From the NCBI GenBank assembly GCA_964607575.1, contig CAZSLS010000004.1, forward strand, positions 1 to 64,000: a stretch of 64,000 nt of DNA, read 5' to 3'. A program made the translations under genes and the position numbers. The stretch comes from BS750m-G57 sp964607575. GTDB lineage: Bacteria; Planctomycetota; Phycisphaerae; SM23-33. This document shows positions 41,779 through 51,417 of this stretch, piece by piece; within the stretch, counting starts at the first letter, position 1; every line of letters starts with the position of its first letter. Under the pieces are notes generated by a model. It saw only the letters and a program-made list of their open reading frames with translations, was not told the DNA's origin and ran no database searches.

Positions 41779-43788
41779 TCATGCCTGGGGCGCCTTTTTG
41801 CCCCTTCGTGCGAAGTGGGCGATCAGGACCATCAGGAAGAACAACCCGACCCCGCCCAGCCCGACCCATCCGCCGCCCCACATGCCCGGAAGGCCTCTGG
41901 TTTTCTTCCAGGCCATGTAGACACTACCGATCAACACGGCGAATACACCCACGAGCATCAGCAGATTCCAGAACCATCTCAGCAGGCCCCTGGGCATGTC
42001 GTCGCCAAGGAGCTTCCTCTGGTTCAGCAGCAGCGCGAATGTCGTGTAGGCGATCGGTATGACTATGAACCCGATCACGGAAGTCGGAATCGCCAGGAAC
42101 GGCGCCGCGCCGGACCAGATGAACGGTCCGAGTACGCCTACTGCCGGTAGCATGCACCCAAAACGATATAACCAACCCTTCGACGGGAGATCGACCATCT
42201 CGCAGACGGTGAAACCGTTTATCAGCATAAGAATAATGATACTGGAGACCGCCATGCCCACCACGCCGATACCGAAGACGTAATGCGCCACCACATCACC
42301 CGTTAGCGGCGAGAGGGCTTTGGCCAGGTGGATCGAATCCCGCCTTACCAGCATAGCGGCAAGTTTGCGGTCGGGCAGCGGGAGCTGTTTGATTCTCTCG
42401 TCGAGCAGGGCGGCGGTTTCCTTCTTGGTCAGTTTCGAACCCTTACCGAATTGCGATTCGTAGGCGCTGGCGCCCATCTCGTGTTTGACGCGTGCGGTGG
42501 CTTGTTTCTTGTACCCGCCAAGGAGTTTCTTGTCGACCGGTAGGACGCTGCCTTTGCCCGATTCGTCCAGAACGGGCATCAGGACGCTCATCTTGTCAGC
42601 GCGAAGTGCGTACCCAATGAACTTCTGATCGTTGACGATGGGGAGAAGAGCGGCAGCCGCCTTCCCGGGGAAGAGTTTCCTGGCTTCGTCCTTGAGATTA
42701 TCTTTGTAGTTCTCCGCCACGATCGTCTCGAGTTCCGCGAGTTTCTGCTCTTCGGACATGTCTGCAAAGCCCGCCGTGGATGTCTTGTCTACGATCCTGA
42801 TGGCGGATTCTTCGGCGGAGAACGGAACGCACGGTTTGTGGTGGAACTGTGCGGCCGCGGCGATAACGACGCACCCGGTGGCCAGGATGAACGGAATGAA
42901 CAGGCCTGTCGAAAGGTCAAACACCGCCAGACCGCGGAACTTCTTGTTCCATCCTCGTTTCAACATTGAGTACGGTAGGAGGAAGGTCATGTTGATACCG
43001 ACGGCGGTCGCGGCGGCTGCTATCAGGACATCCACCTGTTCATTGACTATCTTGGTTGACCAGAATTCGCCATAGTTGCCCGCATCGGACAATATTCCGC
43101 TGAATCTCTCCGCCGGTTCCCAGAACATCGTGATGTCCGGTATGAACCCGTTACCGATCGCTCCCCAATTCAGTACGCCCTCTTTGGACATATAGACCAC
43201 AACGCCGACAAACGAGATAACGATGACGGCGACCATGAGCTTCAGCAGGATGTTGAACAGCTTAAGACCCCATCCGCCCGAATCGTATAGGAACACTATG
43301 GTTATGCACAGCACCGCGATTACGCCCGATATCCAGGCCTTGGAGGTGAAGGGGTCCATCTGGCTGAATGTCTCGGGCATCAGGTTTTGCGTCATCCCGC
43401 CCCAAGCCAGATTGAACTGCGGAAGAGCCCATACGCAGTTGGCCAATAACGTTGCGAGAATCCAGCCCCAACCCAAGACAGGGTTTACGTGCGTTTTGAT
43501 GGCCTGGAAGGGCTTCTCGCCCGTCGACAGAGTTACGTAACTGATCGCACTGAGCATGATGATACCGATGATCATCGCTACCGGTTGGAGCCAGAGCAGT
43601 GAGAAACCCGCCAGCACGCCCAAGTACAAACTAGCGCCCAGCGACCCGCCACCAAGCGTTATCGCGCTCTGCAACCAACCGGGCCCCGACAGCCTGAAAT
43701 ACGCACCAAGCGTTGCTATGCGTCCCTTGGCCTGGGCCTTTTCGATTGTCTGGAGATCTCTATCTGCACCCGAATTCTCTGTTGTCAT
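41779..43788 (-). CDS. Nramp-like transporter with large soluble insert and altered metal site
   Basis: 669 residues, choosing the ATG at 43788 over a TTG six codons earlier that overlaps the upstream gene. About eleven spans. The first has the Nramp context GPGWLQSAITLGGGS, but the metal-binding DPGN is GGGS, and the sixth-span MPH motif reads MTF (GINMTFLLPYSML). A hydrophilic insert of about 190 residues (roughly 330-515) separates the sixth and following spans. Substrate is therefore uncertain; it may not be a divalent metal. It lies in an operon with a Gfo/Idh gene 14 bases upstream, hinting at an organic solute. Confidence 0.75.
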   Translation of the reverse strand: MTTENSGADRDLQTIEKAQAKGRIATLGAYFRLSGPGWLQSAITLGGGSLGASLYLGVLAGFSLLWLQPVAMIIGIIMLSAISYVTLSTGEKPFQAIKTHVNPVLGWGWILATLLANCVWALPQFNLAWGGMTQNLMPETFSQMDPFTSKAWISGVIAVLCITIVFLYDSGGWGLKLFNILLKLMVAVIVISFVGVVVYMSKEGVLNWGAIGNGFIPDITMFWEPAERFSGILSDAGNYGEFWSTKIVNEQVDVLIAAAATAVGINMTFLLPYSMLKRGWNKKFRGLAVFDLSTGLFIPFILATGCVVIAAAAQFHHKPCVPFSAEESAIRIVDKTSTAGFADMSEEQKLAELETIVAENYKDNLKDEARKLFPGKAAAALLPIVNDQKFIGYALRADKMSVLMPVLDESGKGSVLPVDKKLLGGYKKQATARVKHEMGASAYESQFGKGSKLTKKETAALLDERIKQLPLPDRKLAAMLVRRDSIHLAKALSPLTGDVVAHYVFGIGVVGMAVSSIIILMLINGFTVCEMVDLPSKGWLYRFGCMLPAVGVLGPFIWSGAAPFLAIPTSVIGFIVIPIAYTTFALLLNQRKLLGDDMPRGLLRWFWNLLMLVGVFAVLIGSVYMAWKKTRGLPGMWGGGWVGLGGVGLFFLMVLIAHFARRGKKAPQA

Positions 43789-43802
43789 ATGCCTGTGCCT
43801 CG

Positions 43803-44990
43803 TCAATCCAATGTCGTTATGGGAACTTCCGCGCCCTTCTGCTCAGCCGAAACGTACGCGCTGTAAATTGTTGTGATGCAGTCTGCGGCAAGCGTGATAT
43901 TCGACTCCACCGGATCACCGTATGCAATCGTCCGGTAGAACGCCTCGATCTCCTGGGGATAGCCCGTAAACCAGTCTTCATCCGGCGAGGGGGTCGACCA
44001 GCCGGCCTTCGTACCGGTTTTCTCGACAACGTATATGTCGTCGAAATTCGACTCCAGGCAGTTGTAGGTCTTCATCGCCGTGTTCGGATTGATGTTGCAG
44101 ATGCTGCGATGGTTATTGGCGGCCACTTCGATACAGTTATGAATACCGCCCACTATGATGTCGGAAGCGAAGATGTCGGCGATGGTCCCGTCTTCGAACA
44201 CAACGTGCATCATCGAAAAATCGTCGATGTCGTGGTAGTCGTTGCGGATGTGCCCTTCGTCGCGGAAACTGTCCATACGCGTAAGTGCATGGGTCCGCGC
44301 CGAAATGCTCGCCGGACGGATCGGTTTACCGTTTCGCGCGTTTCCTTCGACTCGTTTGAGGTACAACGCCGCCGACAGCGGATGACATCCCTTACCGATC
44401 ATCACCCCGCCGCCGGAGTACTTCCACTGCGCGTAGGTTTTTGCGTGCGAACCGGAGTGGGCCTCTTCACCGTGGATCCACAGTATCTGGGCGCCGGTCT
44501 TCTCGATGATCTCGCGTTCCTTCTGGATCGCCGGGGCGTAGACCCAATTCTCGGCGTAGAGGACTTGTCCCTTGCTGGCATGCTCGGCTGCGATCATACG
44601 CTCGACCGACGCGATAGCCTCGTCCAACGCCGTCTGCTTGCAGCACGTATCGCCGTTGAAGTCATCCGATCCGTCGCCGAAGTACCCGGTCAGCGGTTTT
44701 TCGACGATGACGAACTTGTCCTTCTGGAGGGCCGCGACGGCGACCTCTTCGTGTGCGGTTGCCGTCGTGCAGACGTGGACAACGTCGACGCTGTCGATCA
44801 TTTCATCGAGGCTGTCGAACGCCTGTATGTCGCGTTGGGACGCATAATCCTTAGTTTGTTCGGCGTCTATAGCGAACACGCCTACAACCTCGGGACTCGT
44901 GCCATAGACCTTCTTTATCGCTTCGAAGTGGAACGAGGCGGAGAACCCCGCACCTGCAATTCCGCTGCGAACATCCTGTTTTTTGGCCAT
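43803..44990 (-). CDS. Cytoplasmic Gfo/Idh/MocA oxidoreductase
   Basis: 395 residues from the ATG after CAGGAATACACGC; the open frame extends 100 codons further upstream without a plausible start. No signal peptide. Rossmann motif GIAGAGFSASFH (about 10), then IVEKPLTGYFG (about 95) with the catalytic EKP. HGEEAHSGSHAKTY, and GGGVMIGKGCHPLS with the conserved Cys-His. It probably acts on a sugar or inositol entering by the transporter encoded next. Confidence 0.88.
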   Translation of the reverse strand: MAKKQDVRSGIAGAGFSASFHFEAIKKVYGTSPEVVGVFAIDAEQTKDYASQRDIQAFDSLDEMIDSVDVVHVCTTATAHEEVAVAALQKDKFVIVEKPLTGYFGDGSDDFNGDTCCKQTALDEAIASVERMIAAEHASKGQVLYAENWVYAPAIQKEREIIEKTGAQILWIHGEEAHSGSHAKTYAQWKYSGGGVMIGKGCHPLSAALYLKRVEGNARNGKPIRPASISARTHALTRMDSFRDEGHIRNDYHDIDDFSMMHVVFEDGTIADIFASDIIVGGIHNCIEVAANNHRSICNINPNTAMKTYNCLESNFDDIYVVEKTGTKAGWSTPSPDEDWFTGYPQEIEAFYRTIAYGDPVESNITLAADCITTIYSAYVSAEQKGAEVPITTLD

Positions 44991-45032
44991 GCGTGTATTC
45001 CTGATAGCGATGTATCCCTCCGGCAGGAGACT

Positions 45033-45061
45033 ATGATGCCAATCATGCCCCCCGACTGCAA
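45033..45061 (-). promoter_or_regulatory. Candidate promoter for the Gfo/Idh-transporter operon
   Basis: TTGCAG (45061-45056), 17 bases, CATCAT (45038-45033), about 43 bases before the Gfo/Idh start codon. Confidence 0.4.
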
Positions 45062-45095
45062 GCGAATTGTCCCGCCGCGGCGTGTCGAACGCCCC

Positions 45096-45123
45096 TTGCC
45101 CCGCCGGATTAACAGTGTAAACT
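45096..45123 (+). promoter_or_regulatory. Promoter for HzsA-like gene 2
   Basis: TTGCCC (45096-45101), 16-base spacer beginning CGCCGG, TAAACT (45118-45123), 17 bases before the GTG start, giving a very short leader. It is divergent to the promoter at 45033-45061. Confidence 0.45.
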
Positions 45124-45140
45124 CTTCTTGAGGAGATACC

Positions 45141-48077
45141 GTGATCAAACGTTTTAGCATACTGAACTGGATGTTGCTGGTTGTTGTCTGCGGTCCGGCT
45201 TGGGGCGCGCCGGTCGTGGATGTTCGCAAGCAGATCGAGGCTGATTGGACCCGCCAGGAGCGGGTCACACGCAAGCAGATACCCGCCCATGGGATCAAAG
45301 GGGCGGTGAAGCGCGGGCGGTTGATGATAGCTGACTTCCGCAAGGCCGGAGCGGGCGCCGCCGCGGACCGAGCGGCTGCCAAACTCGACGCCGTCGAGGC
45401 CAAATGTAAAATCTTTGCTGAAAAGAGCGTTTCGGTCGAAGCCCTGGAAAAAGTCTACTTTGAAGCCAGATGGGCCGTTAGAGAGTTATCGTTCGCTAAT
45501 CCGAAACTAGACTTCAAGGAACTGCTGTTCGTGCGTCGCAACTGGCCGCGACGGAACCACCAGTGCTCGCATCGCGTTGGTGAGGACCAGATCCCCGGCG
45601 CGAACATCTGCATACTCTCACCGTTGTCGCCGGACGGTAAGGTGCGCAACGTGCTGTCGGGCAAGTATGCAGCCGGTGGGATCGGGCGCCCGGACCTGTC
45701 GTACGACGCCAAACGCATCGCCTTTCCCTACGCTGCCCTGCGCGCCAAGCCCACAAAGTACGGATACGGCTTGCCCGATGTGCGCGGCGGGGCGTGCGTG
45801 TCTTACGATATCTTCGAGGTGGGCGTCGACGGCGAGGGTCTCAAGCGCCTGACGAATGACGCGAAGAACGAAGACACCGAACCGTGCTACCTGCCCGACA
45901 GGCGGATAGCGTTTACGTCGTCGCGGGCAGGGCGCCTTGTCCAGTGCGGCGATTGGGCCCTGGCCTGCGGGATATATTCGATGAAGTCCGACGGCAGCAA
46001 TGTCCGCCGGATAACCGAACCGAAGGAAGGCGAGTTTTACCCGAGCATGCTCGATGATGGGCGGATCATGTACACTCGCTGGGATTACGTGATGAAGGGG
46101 TATAACGTTATCCAGCAGCTCTGGGCGGTCAATCCCGACGGCAGGCGCGCCCAGTTAGTCTACGGCGACCACTACGCATTTTCCCGCGGTCCGATCGCCT
46201 TCCAGGAAGCCAGACAAATACCCGGCACGAGCAGGGTGATATGCGTTGGTGCGGCCCATCATAATAGCGGGGTGGGCCCGATCATGATCGTGGACATGGC
46301 GGGTAATCGCGGTGGTCCGGAGTCGATGCGCAGAATAACCCCACAAGTCGGATACCCCGAACTCTACATGCCCAGCGAAGTGTTGGGAAAATACAAGAAT
46401 TCGCGGCACGCCGCTCGCGGGCGCATGGATGCCGGATGGTATTCCAGCCCGTATCCGCTGAGTGAGAACCAGTTCCTCGCGTCGTATTCGTTCGATAAGA
46501 ACAATAACTCCGTACACGGGTACGCGCTGTACCTCTGCGACGTTCATGGTAATCGCGACCTGATCTATCGCGGTGATGGTTTCTCGTGTTATTCACCGAT
46601 CCCGATTCGCCCTCGAAAAAAGCCGCGGATCATCCCCGACATGGTCAAAGGCGTGGACCCCAAAACGCCCGGGGTACTCACCGTTTCGAATATCTACAAG
46701 GGGCTCGACGGGATCAAGCCTGGCGAGGTTAAGTATCTGCGAGTACTCGAAACGTATTCGAAAACCGTCCACACCACGCCCCAGCGGTGCGATATCGGAG
46801 TCGCAAGCGGATGGGATCCTCGCGGAGTCCTGGGCGTTGTTCCGGTCGAGGCTGACGGATCTGTCCATTTTGAGGTCCCCCCGTTCAAGCAGATATTCTT
46901 CGAGGCGCTGGACAAGGATTATCTCGAGATTCGTCGGATGCGTAATTTCATGAACGTTATGCCCGGTGAGAAAACCGGTTGTATCGGATGTCACGAGCCT
47001 TACGGTACGCTTCCGGGCAAGGCCGGTCCCGGTGGACCGATAGCGATGAAGCGTCCGCCGTCGAAGCTGATTGCCCCGCCCTGGGGCGACGGCGCCATCG
47101 GTTTCAAGCGCGTGGTCCAACCGGTGCTCGACCGCAATTGCATAAGCTGTCACGACGGTTCGCCCAAAACCGACAAGGACAGCAAGAAATCGTTCGACCT
47201 TCGCGGGCTGCAGATGGTGATTGCTCCGGCGCCTTACGATCGCGATCAGGGCCCGCAGCACGCGGTGTCCGATTCGTTCCTGAAGTTGCTGGGGTACGTT
47301 TCGTACGTTAAGGTTGGAGGGCACAAGGGACTCAGGTTACCGTTGCTGACGAACGCGACCGGTTCGCGGGTGAGCAAGCTTATGAAGGTGCTCGCCGACG
47401 GCGGGCACTACAAGGTCAAGCTAAAGACGGACCACTGGCGTGCGTTTGCGGCGTGGATCGACTGCAACGCTCCGTTCTACGGCGGTTGGGACGAGATCGT
47501 GCTTAAGGGTACCAGAGCGCCTCGGCGCCGCAAGTTGATGGTGAATAACGGACCGGCCACGATCGCACGCAGGAAGGCAATCACTGGTAAGCTGCCTACC
47601 GGTGTGAAGCTCGATGCATTTTTGAATTGCGGCGCCCGGCAGGTTAACGATAAGAAAGACGCCGTCCGAATCACCCAGACGCGCGGGCAGAGTTATAGTT
47701 TCACCAGGGCGAAGATCGCCGGCCTGTCTCCGACGCAGGGGCTCATCGCCTTCGATGACAAGGAAGTTATCTTCGAGATCAGCGGTTTGAGCGGCCGCGG
47801 GCGCTGCAGCGTCACCCTGACCTGGTGGGACTACGACACCACCGAGCGTAAGCAGAGCGTGTGGATATCGAATACCGACGGTAGCGGTAAGGCCTGCGCA
47901 ATCAAACCTGCATCTCTACCGAACTACAAGAGCAGAAGACAACTGCCCGCCGAGATATCGTTTACGCTCGATGAGGCGCGGATCAAAGCAGGCAAATGTA
48001 AACTCGCCATCCGCAAGGAAGCGAAATACAACGCGGTGATTAGCGAAATATGGGTTACGTCAAAAAGCGCTCGCTGA
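45141..48077 (+). CDS. Exported PD40/di-haem protein, HzsA-domain family (2)
   Basis: 978 residues, GTG start after GAGGAGATACC. Signal about 1-22 ending WGA. An N-terminal helical region, then PD40 repeats about 150-330 (SYDAKRIAFPYAAL, PDRRIAFTSSRAG, MLDDGRIMYTRWDY). Haem c sites at CIGCH (Cys614) and CISCH (Cys667). Unlike the paralogue at 36733, it lacks the N-terminal concanavalin-like domain and adds a C-terminal beta-domain (about 820-978). Likely a periplasmic redox or sensor enzyme of unknown substrate. Confidence 0.85.
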   Translation: MIKRFSILNWMLLVVVCGPAWGAPVVDVRKQIEADWTRQERVTRKQIPAHGIKGAVKRGRLMIADFRKAGAGAAADRAAAKLDAVEAKCKIFAEKSVSVEALEKVYFEARWAVRELSFANPKLDFKELLFVRRNWPRRNHQCSHRVGEDQIPGANICILSPLSPDGKVRNVLSGKYAAGGIGRPDLSYDAKRIAFPYAALRAKPTKYGYGLPDVRGGACVSYDIFEVGVDGEGLKRLTNDAKNEDTEPCYLPDRRIAFTSSRAGRLVQCGDWALACGIYSMKSDGSNVRRITEPKEGEFYPSMLDDGRIMYTRWDYVMKGYNVIQQLWAVNPDGRRAQLVYGDHYAFSRGPIAFQEARQIPGTSRVICVGAAHHNSGVGPIMIVDMAGNRGGPESMRRITPQVGYPELYMPSEVLGKYKNSRHAARGRMDAGWYSSPYPLSENQFLASYSFDKNNNSVHGYALYLCDVHGNRDLIYRGDGFSCYSPIPIRPRKKPRIIPDMVKGVDPKTPGVLTVSNIYKGLDGIKPGEVKYLRVLETYSKTVHTTPQRCDIGVASGWDPRGVLGVVPVEADGSVHFEVPPFKQIFFEALDKDYLEIRRMRNFMNVMPGEKTGCIGCHEPYGTLPGKAGPGGPIAMKRPPSKLIAPPWGDGAIGFKRVVQPVLDRNCISCHDGSPKTDKDSKKSFDLRGLQMVIAPAPYDRDQGPQHAVSDSFLKLLGYVSYVKVGGHKGLRLPLLTNATGSRVSKLMKVLADGGHYKVKLKTDHWRAFAAWIDCNAPFYGGWDEIVLKGTRAPRRRKLMVNNGPATIARRKAITGKLPTGVKLDAFLNCGARQVNDKKDAVRITQTRGQSYSFTRAKIAGLSPTQGLIAFDDKEVIFEISGLSGRGRCSVTLTWWDYDTTERKQSVWISNTDGSGKACAIKPASLPNYKSRRQLPAEISFTLDEARIKAGKCKLAIRKEAKYNAVISEIWVTSKSAR

Positions 48078-48160
48078 AATCTGCATGAGTACAACACCCG
48101 CCTGAATTTGAGAGGACTCTCCCGGCAGCGGCTCGGATGGCGGGCATTAGCGGGGGAGGT

Positions 48161-51100
48161 TTACTTGCTCTTTATATCCCAGAGGGCGTTGGGGTTGGCG
48201 ATGAATCGCGATATCGGTTTGCTCTTGTTGTAGTCTTTGGTGATGAGATGCGCCTCGTACCGATTGCCGATACCGGATGTGTGCTTGATCTGCCGACCGG
48301 GTTTCAGCCGGGCAAATCCCTGGAGACTGCCCCAGCGGCTGAGAATGAACAAAGCGACTTCCTTCCCGCTGCCATTACGCACTGTGACCGAACACCGAGG
48401 GGCGTACGAGGTCGAAGGACTCCTGTGCAAGGAATGTACCCTCACGTTGGGCATTGCGGTCTTCAGTTTGGCAGCGGCCTCCTTCGATACGCCGGAAGTC
48501 CTTGTCACAGCCACGAAACTCAGTCCGGGCAGCTTTTTGAGCAGCATTAGACCGTTGTCGCCCCCTTTCCAGTTGCGGCCGATCAGGGCGTTAACGATAT
48601 CCCCTCCATCCAACTGCCGGGTCGGATCCAAGGCGAACCACAGGGTCACCAGGCCCCTGTAGTTTACCTCGCCGCCGAGCCTATGGATTTCGAGGACGGT
48701 TTCCTTTACCTGCTTGCTGACGTTATTCGACGCCAGTATCCCCGCCAGACCGGGGCGGACCTTCATATCCTTCTTACCGAATTTCTCCAGCACCTGCGCC
48801 AGACGATACGAAATGGGAAGTTGGCCCGTTACCGCGATTCTGCGCCAATAGAGGGGCCTGCCACCGGCCGCACGCTTCATTTCAAAGGTGACCTTCTTGC
48901 CCTTGTAATTTGCGATGGGGAAAACCAGCGGCGCTCCCCGCCTCATCCAGATCTGTTTGACCGGGATCTTTTCGGTCGGGATTGCGACGCCGGCGACGTG
49001 CAGCGTAATGCTTCCTATATGGAGGTCCCCACCGTCGGCGTAACCGGCGTCGACGACCATCCACTTGTCATCGTCCCCAACCATTATTTCTCTCGACAGG
49101 GTCAGCGGTTGTTCTTCGGTGCGGACGGTCGTCAGGAACCGCCCGCCCGCTCCTGATGTCTCGTCGAACCGGTTCGTCCAGGTGCAGACCTCCGACTTGT
49201 CGAGTTTGAGAGTCCATCCGCGCCAGGAGGTGACCTGCGAGGCAATCCGCTTGCGAACCTCGTTTCCCAAACCGCTCGGGTCGAGCGCGATCTGCGGATC
49301 GAGCCAGTCGAACTTGTCGCGGATGTTCAGCGGGTCGGCGCGGGGTGGGTAATTGCGGGCGACGGGGTCTACCTGGAGAACCAGGCGTTTCGGCGTGTCG
49401 GGCCCGCAGGCAAGGGATATCCATCCGGTATCCGCGGTCTTCCGCGAGCCGATCATCATAGGGCTTTCGTACCGTGGTTTGGTCTGCGTCGATCCGACGT
49501 ATATCCGTGCGCGGACGCATCCGCCCGTGTCGACGAAGTGGTCCAGCCCCAGGCGGCAGTGAAACGACCTGGCGTGCGGTGGAAGCGTGAAGCTCAATTC
49601 GCTGCGGGCGTGTACCCCGAAGCCCCAGGCGTATCGCCGCCCGCCGCTACCAAGGAATCCGCCGGCGACGTTGCGGTCGGCGCGCCACGGCAGCATCGTC
49701 GGGTTGACCACGGTGACCGGACGAACGCGGGACAGCGGGACCTTATCGGGAGAAAACGACCATCGCATGCGAATGGAACCGAAACGCGTCCACAGCGGAT
49801 CGAGGCTCCAGACCGGATGGATAATATGTGCCCACGTACTGCTGTCGCCTTGCCGGGGGTTGGGCGCCGCCGCCCGATGCAGCCTGAGCGTACTGATATG
49901 ACGCGTGTAATTTGCGTGATTTGCGACCTGAGAATCGAGTTGCTGCTTAAATCTCGCGGCTTCGGACACCAATGGTTGACGTGCAGTTATGAGCCTCTGC
50001 TGTTCGGTTCTGCTGAAGTTCGCGATCTGCTGAGTCCTGTGCTGCCGCAACCTCAAACGTTCGGATTCGAGTTGTCTCTTGTGCGCTTCCCGCGATTGGG
50101 CGCTCCTGGTGCGCAGGTCCCTGATCTGCTTGTCTCGCTGAGCGGCTGGTTTTCCAGCCAGGCTTTTGGTCAGGTCCGCCTCGGACTTGCGAAGAAGCTC
50201 TTCGTGCTTGCGGCGTTTCTCGGCCAGACCGGCTTGGTCTTTCTTTTGCTGCTGGTCCATCCGCTGCTTTAACGCGGTAAGGGCTTTGTCGTAGACCTGA
50301 CGGTCGGCGGCTTGGGCTTTCTGAAATTCGGTAGCCTTGGCGATGCTGTTCTTGCGGGCCAGATCGACCGCCTTGCCAATCTTGGCCAGGTGGGCTTGGG
50401 CCTGTTCGAGTTGGTTGTCATAGTTCATGAGGGTCATCCACGACCGCATCTCTTGGCTGACCGTCCTGAAAGGCGAGGCGCGAAATCGCGTTTCACTGGC
50501 GGTGGCGATCAGCCCGCCGGTCGTTTCGAACCGAACCAAGCGAGAGCGAAGCGAGGGGCTCAGCGCCGCCAATTCCCGGTAATACGCCTTCCAGGGATTG
50601 ATCCCGGGCATGTGAATCTCGGCGATCTCCGAGAGTTTCACGTCGCGCGTTTCCTTGTCGAGAAGGAGCGTTACCGAATCTTTGCGCCAGCGAACGCTCG
50701 CGAAATCCAACCGCCGCCCGTCGGTGCGGTAGAGATTTCCCGGGTTCAACCGGCGTTTCGAGGGCGGTCCCCAGACTATGCGCTGAATGCGGCCGGGCAG
50801 GATGCGAACGTGCCCCGATGGCTTGTAAACGGGCGGATACAACTTCTCGACGGGCTTTACGAGGACGTGCGCCGGGATATACTGACCGCTGGTTTTACTG
50901 CTCGATTCCGCGCCGACCACTCGCCCGATGATCCGGTCACCGCCGATGAATTCAACATAACCGCCGCAGTTGTAGGGCGCTCGCCACGGATTCAGCGCCA
51001 TATCCCGCAACCAGAGCAGCGGATGCTTCGGGTTCGACAGCGCCACCCCCTCGAGGTGCGCCGAGCCCGGATGCGCGCCCCAGCCGGACAGATTGTCGCC

Positions 51101-51226
51101 CGAAACCCGCCGCCTGTCGGCGAATACGGCAAGGTAGCGCCCCGCCCCAGCGGTTGTCCGCGCCGGACAGGTCGCCGAAACAACCACCGCCAGCAACATG
51201 AATTCAATGGAGACCGTCTTTCTCAT
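48161..51226 (-). CDS. Exported NPCBM-domain protein with coiled coil
   Basis: 1021 residues. I choose the ATG at 51226, which overlaps the stop of an upstream small ORF as ATGA and begins the signal peptide (MRKTVSIEFMLLAVVVSA). A beta-rich N-terminal part (about 30-250), a long Gln/Lys/Arg-rich coiled coil about 285-445 (LAEKRRKHEELLRKSEADLT), and an NPCBM carbohydrate-binding module about 525-650 (YAWGFGVHARSELSFTLP, FVDTGGCVRARIYVG). The C-terminal 350 residues are mixed beta and unassigned. Likely cell-surface glycan binding. Confidence 0.75.
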   Translation of the reverse strand: MRKTVSIEFMLLAVVVSATCPARTTAGAGRYLAVFADRRRVSGDNLSGWGAHPGSAHLEGVALSNPKHPLLWLRDMALNPWRAPYNCGGYVEFIGGDRIIGRVVGAESSSKTSGQYIPAHVLVKPVEKLYPPVYKPSGHVRILPGRIQRIVWGPPSKRRLNPGNLYRTDGRRLDFASVRWRKDSVTLLLDKETRDVKLSEIAEIHMPGINPWKAYYRELAALSPSLRSRLVRFETTGGLIATASETRFRASPFRTVSQEMRSWMTLMNYDNQLEQAQAHLAKIGKAVDLARKNSIAKATEFQKAQAADRQVYDKALTALKQRMDQQQKKDQAGLAEKRRKHEELLRKSEADLTKSLAGKPAAQRDKQIRDLRTRSAQSREAHKRQLESERLRLRQHRTQQIANFSRTEQQRLITARQPLVSEAARFKQQLDSQVANHANYTRHISTLRLHRAAAPNPRQGDSSTWAHIIHPVWSLDPLWTRFGSIRMRWSFSPDKVPLSRVRPVTVVNPTMLPWRADRNVAGGFLGSGGRRYAWGFGVHARSELSFTLPPHARSFHCRLGLDHFVDTGGCVRARIYVGSTQTKPRYESPMMIGSRKTADTGWISLACGPDTPKRLVLQVDPVARNYPPRADPLNIRDKFDWLDPQIALDPSGLGNEVRKRIASQVTSWRGWTLKLDKSEVCTWTNRFDETSGAGGRFLTTVRTEEQPLTLSREIMVGDDDKWMVVDAGYADGGDLHIGSITLHVAGVAIPTEKIPVKQIWMRRGAPLVFPIANYKGKKVTFEMKRAAGGRPLYWRRIAVTGQLPISYRLAQVLEKFGKKDMKVRPGLAGILASNNVSKQVKETVLEIHRLGGEVNYRGLVTLWFALDPTRQLDGGDIVNALIGRNWKGGDNGLMLLKKLPGLSFVAVTRTSGVSKEAAAKLKTAMPNVRVHSLHRSPSTSYAPRCSVTVRNGSGKEVALFILSRWGSLQGFARLKPGRQIKHTSGIGNRYEAHLITKDYNKSKPISRFIANPNALWDIKSK

Positions 51227-51348
51227 GACCATCCATGGCCTCGTTCTTGAATAAGGCCTTTGTTTATGTGATCCAGCAGTTCGCACTGGAACCAGGCGCT
51301 CACTCGCTCCATGGCTTCTTCGTAGTTTGGTTTGCTTTCTGATTTCAT
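51223..51348 (-). CDS. Small ORF translationally coupled to the NPCBM gene
   Basis: 41 residues (MKSESKPNYEEAMERVSAWF then QCELLDHINKGL), predicted helical and soluble. Its TGA overlaps the ATG of the NPCBM gene (ATGA). The ribosome binding site is weak. It may be a coupling leader peptide or a small functional protein. Confidence 0.45.
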   Translation of the reverse strand: MKSESKPNYEEAMERVSAWFQCELLDHINKGLIQERGHGWS

Positions 51349-51417
51349 CATTTTCAGGATGCATGTATCATAAGATCGAGCCGACCGGACGACAATGGAA
51401 CAAACAGGAGCATCAAA

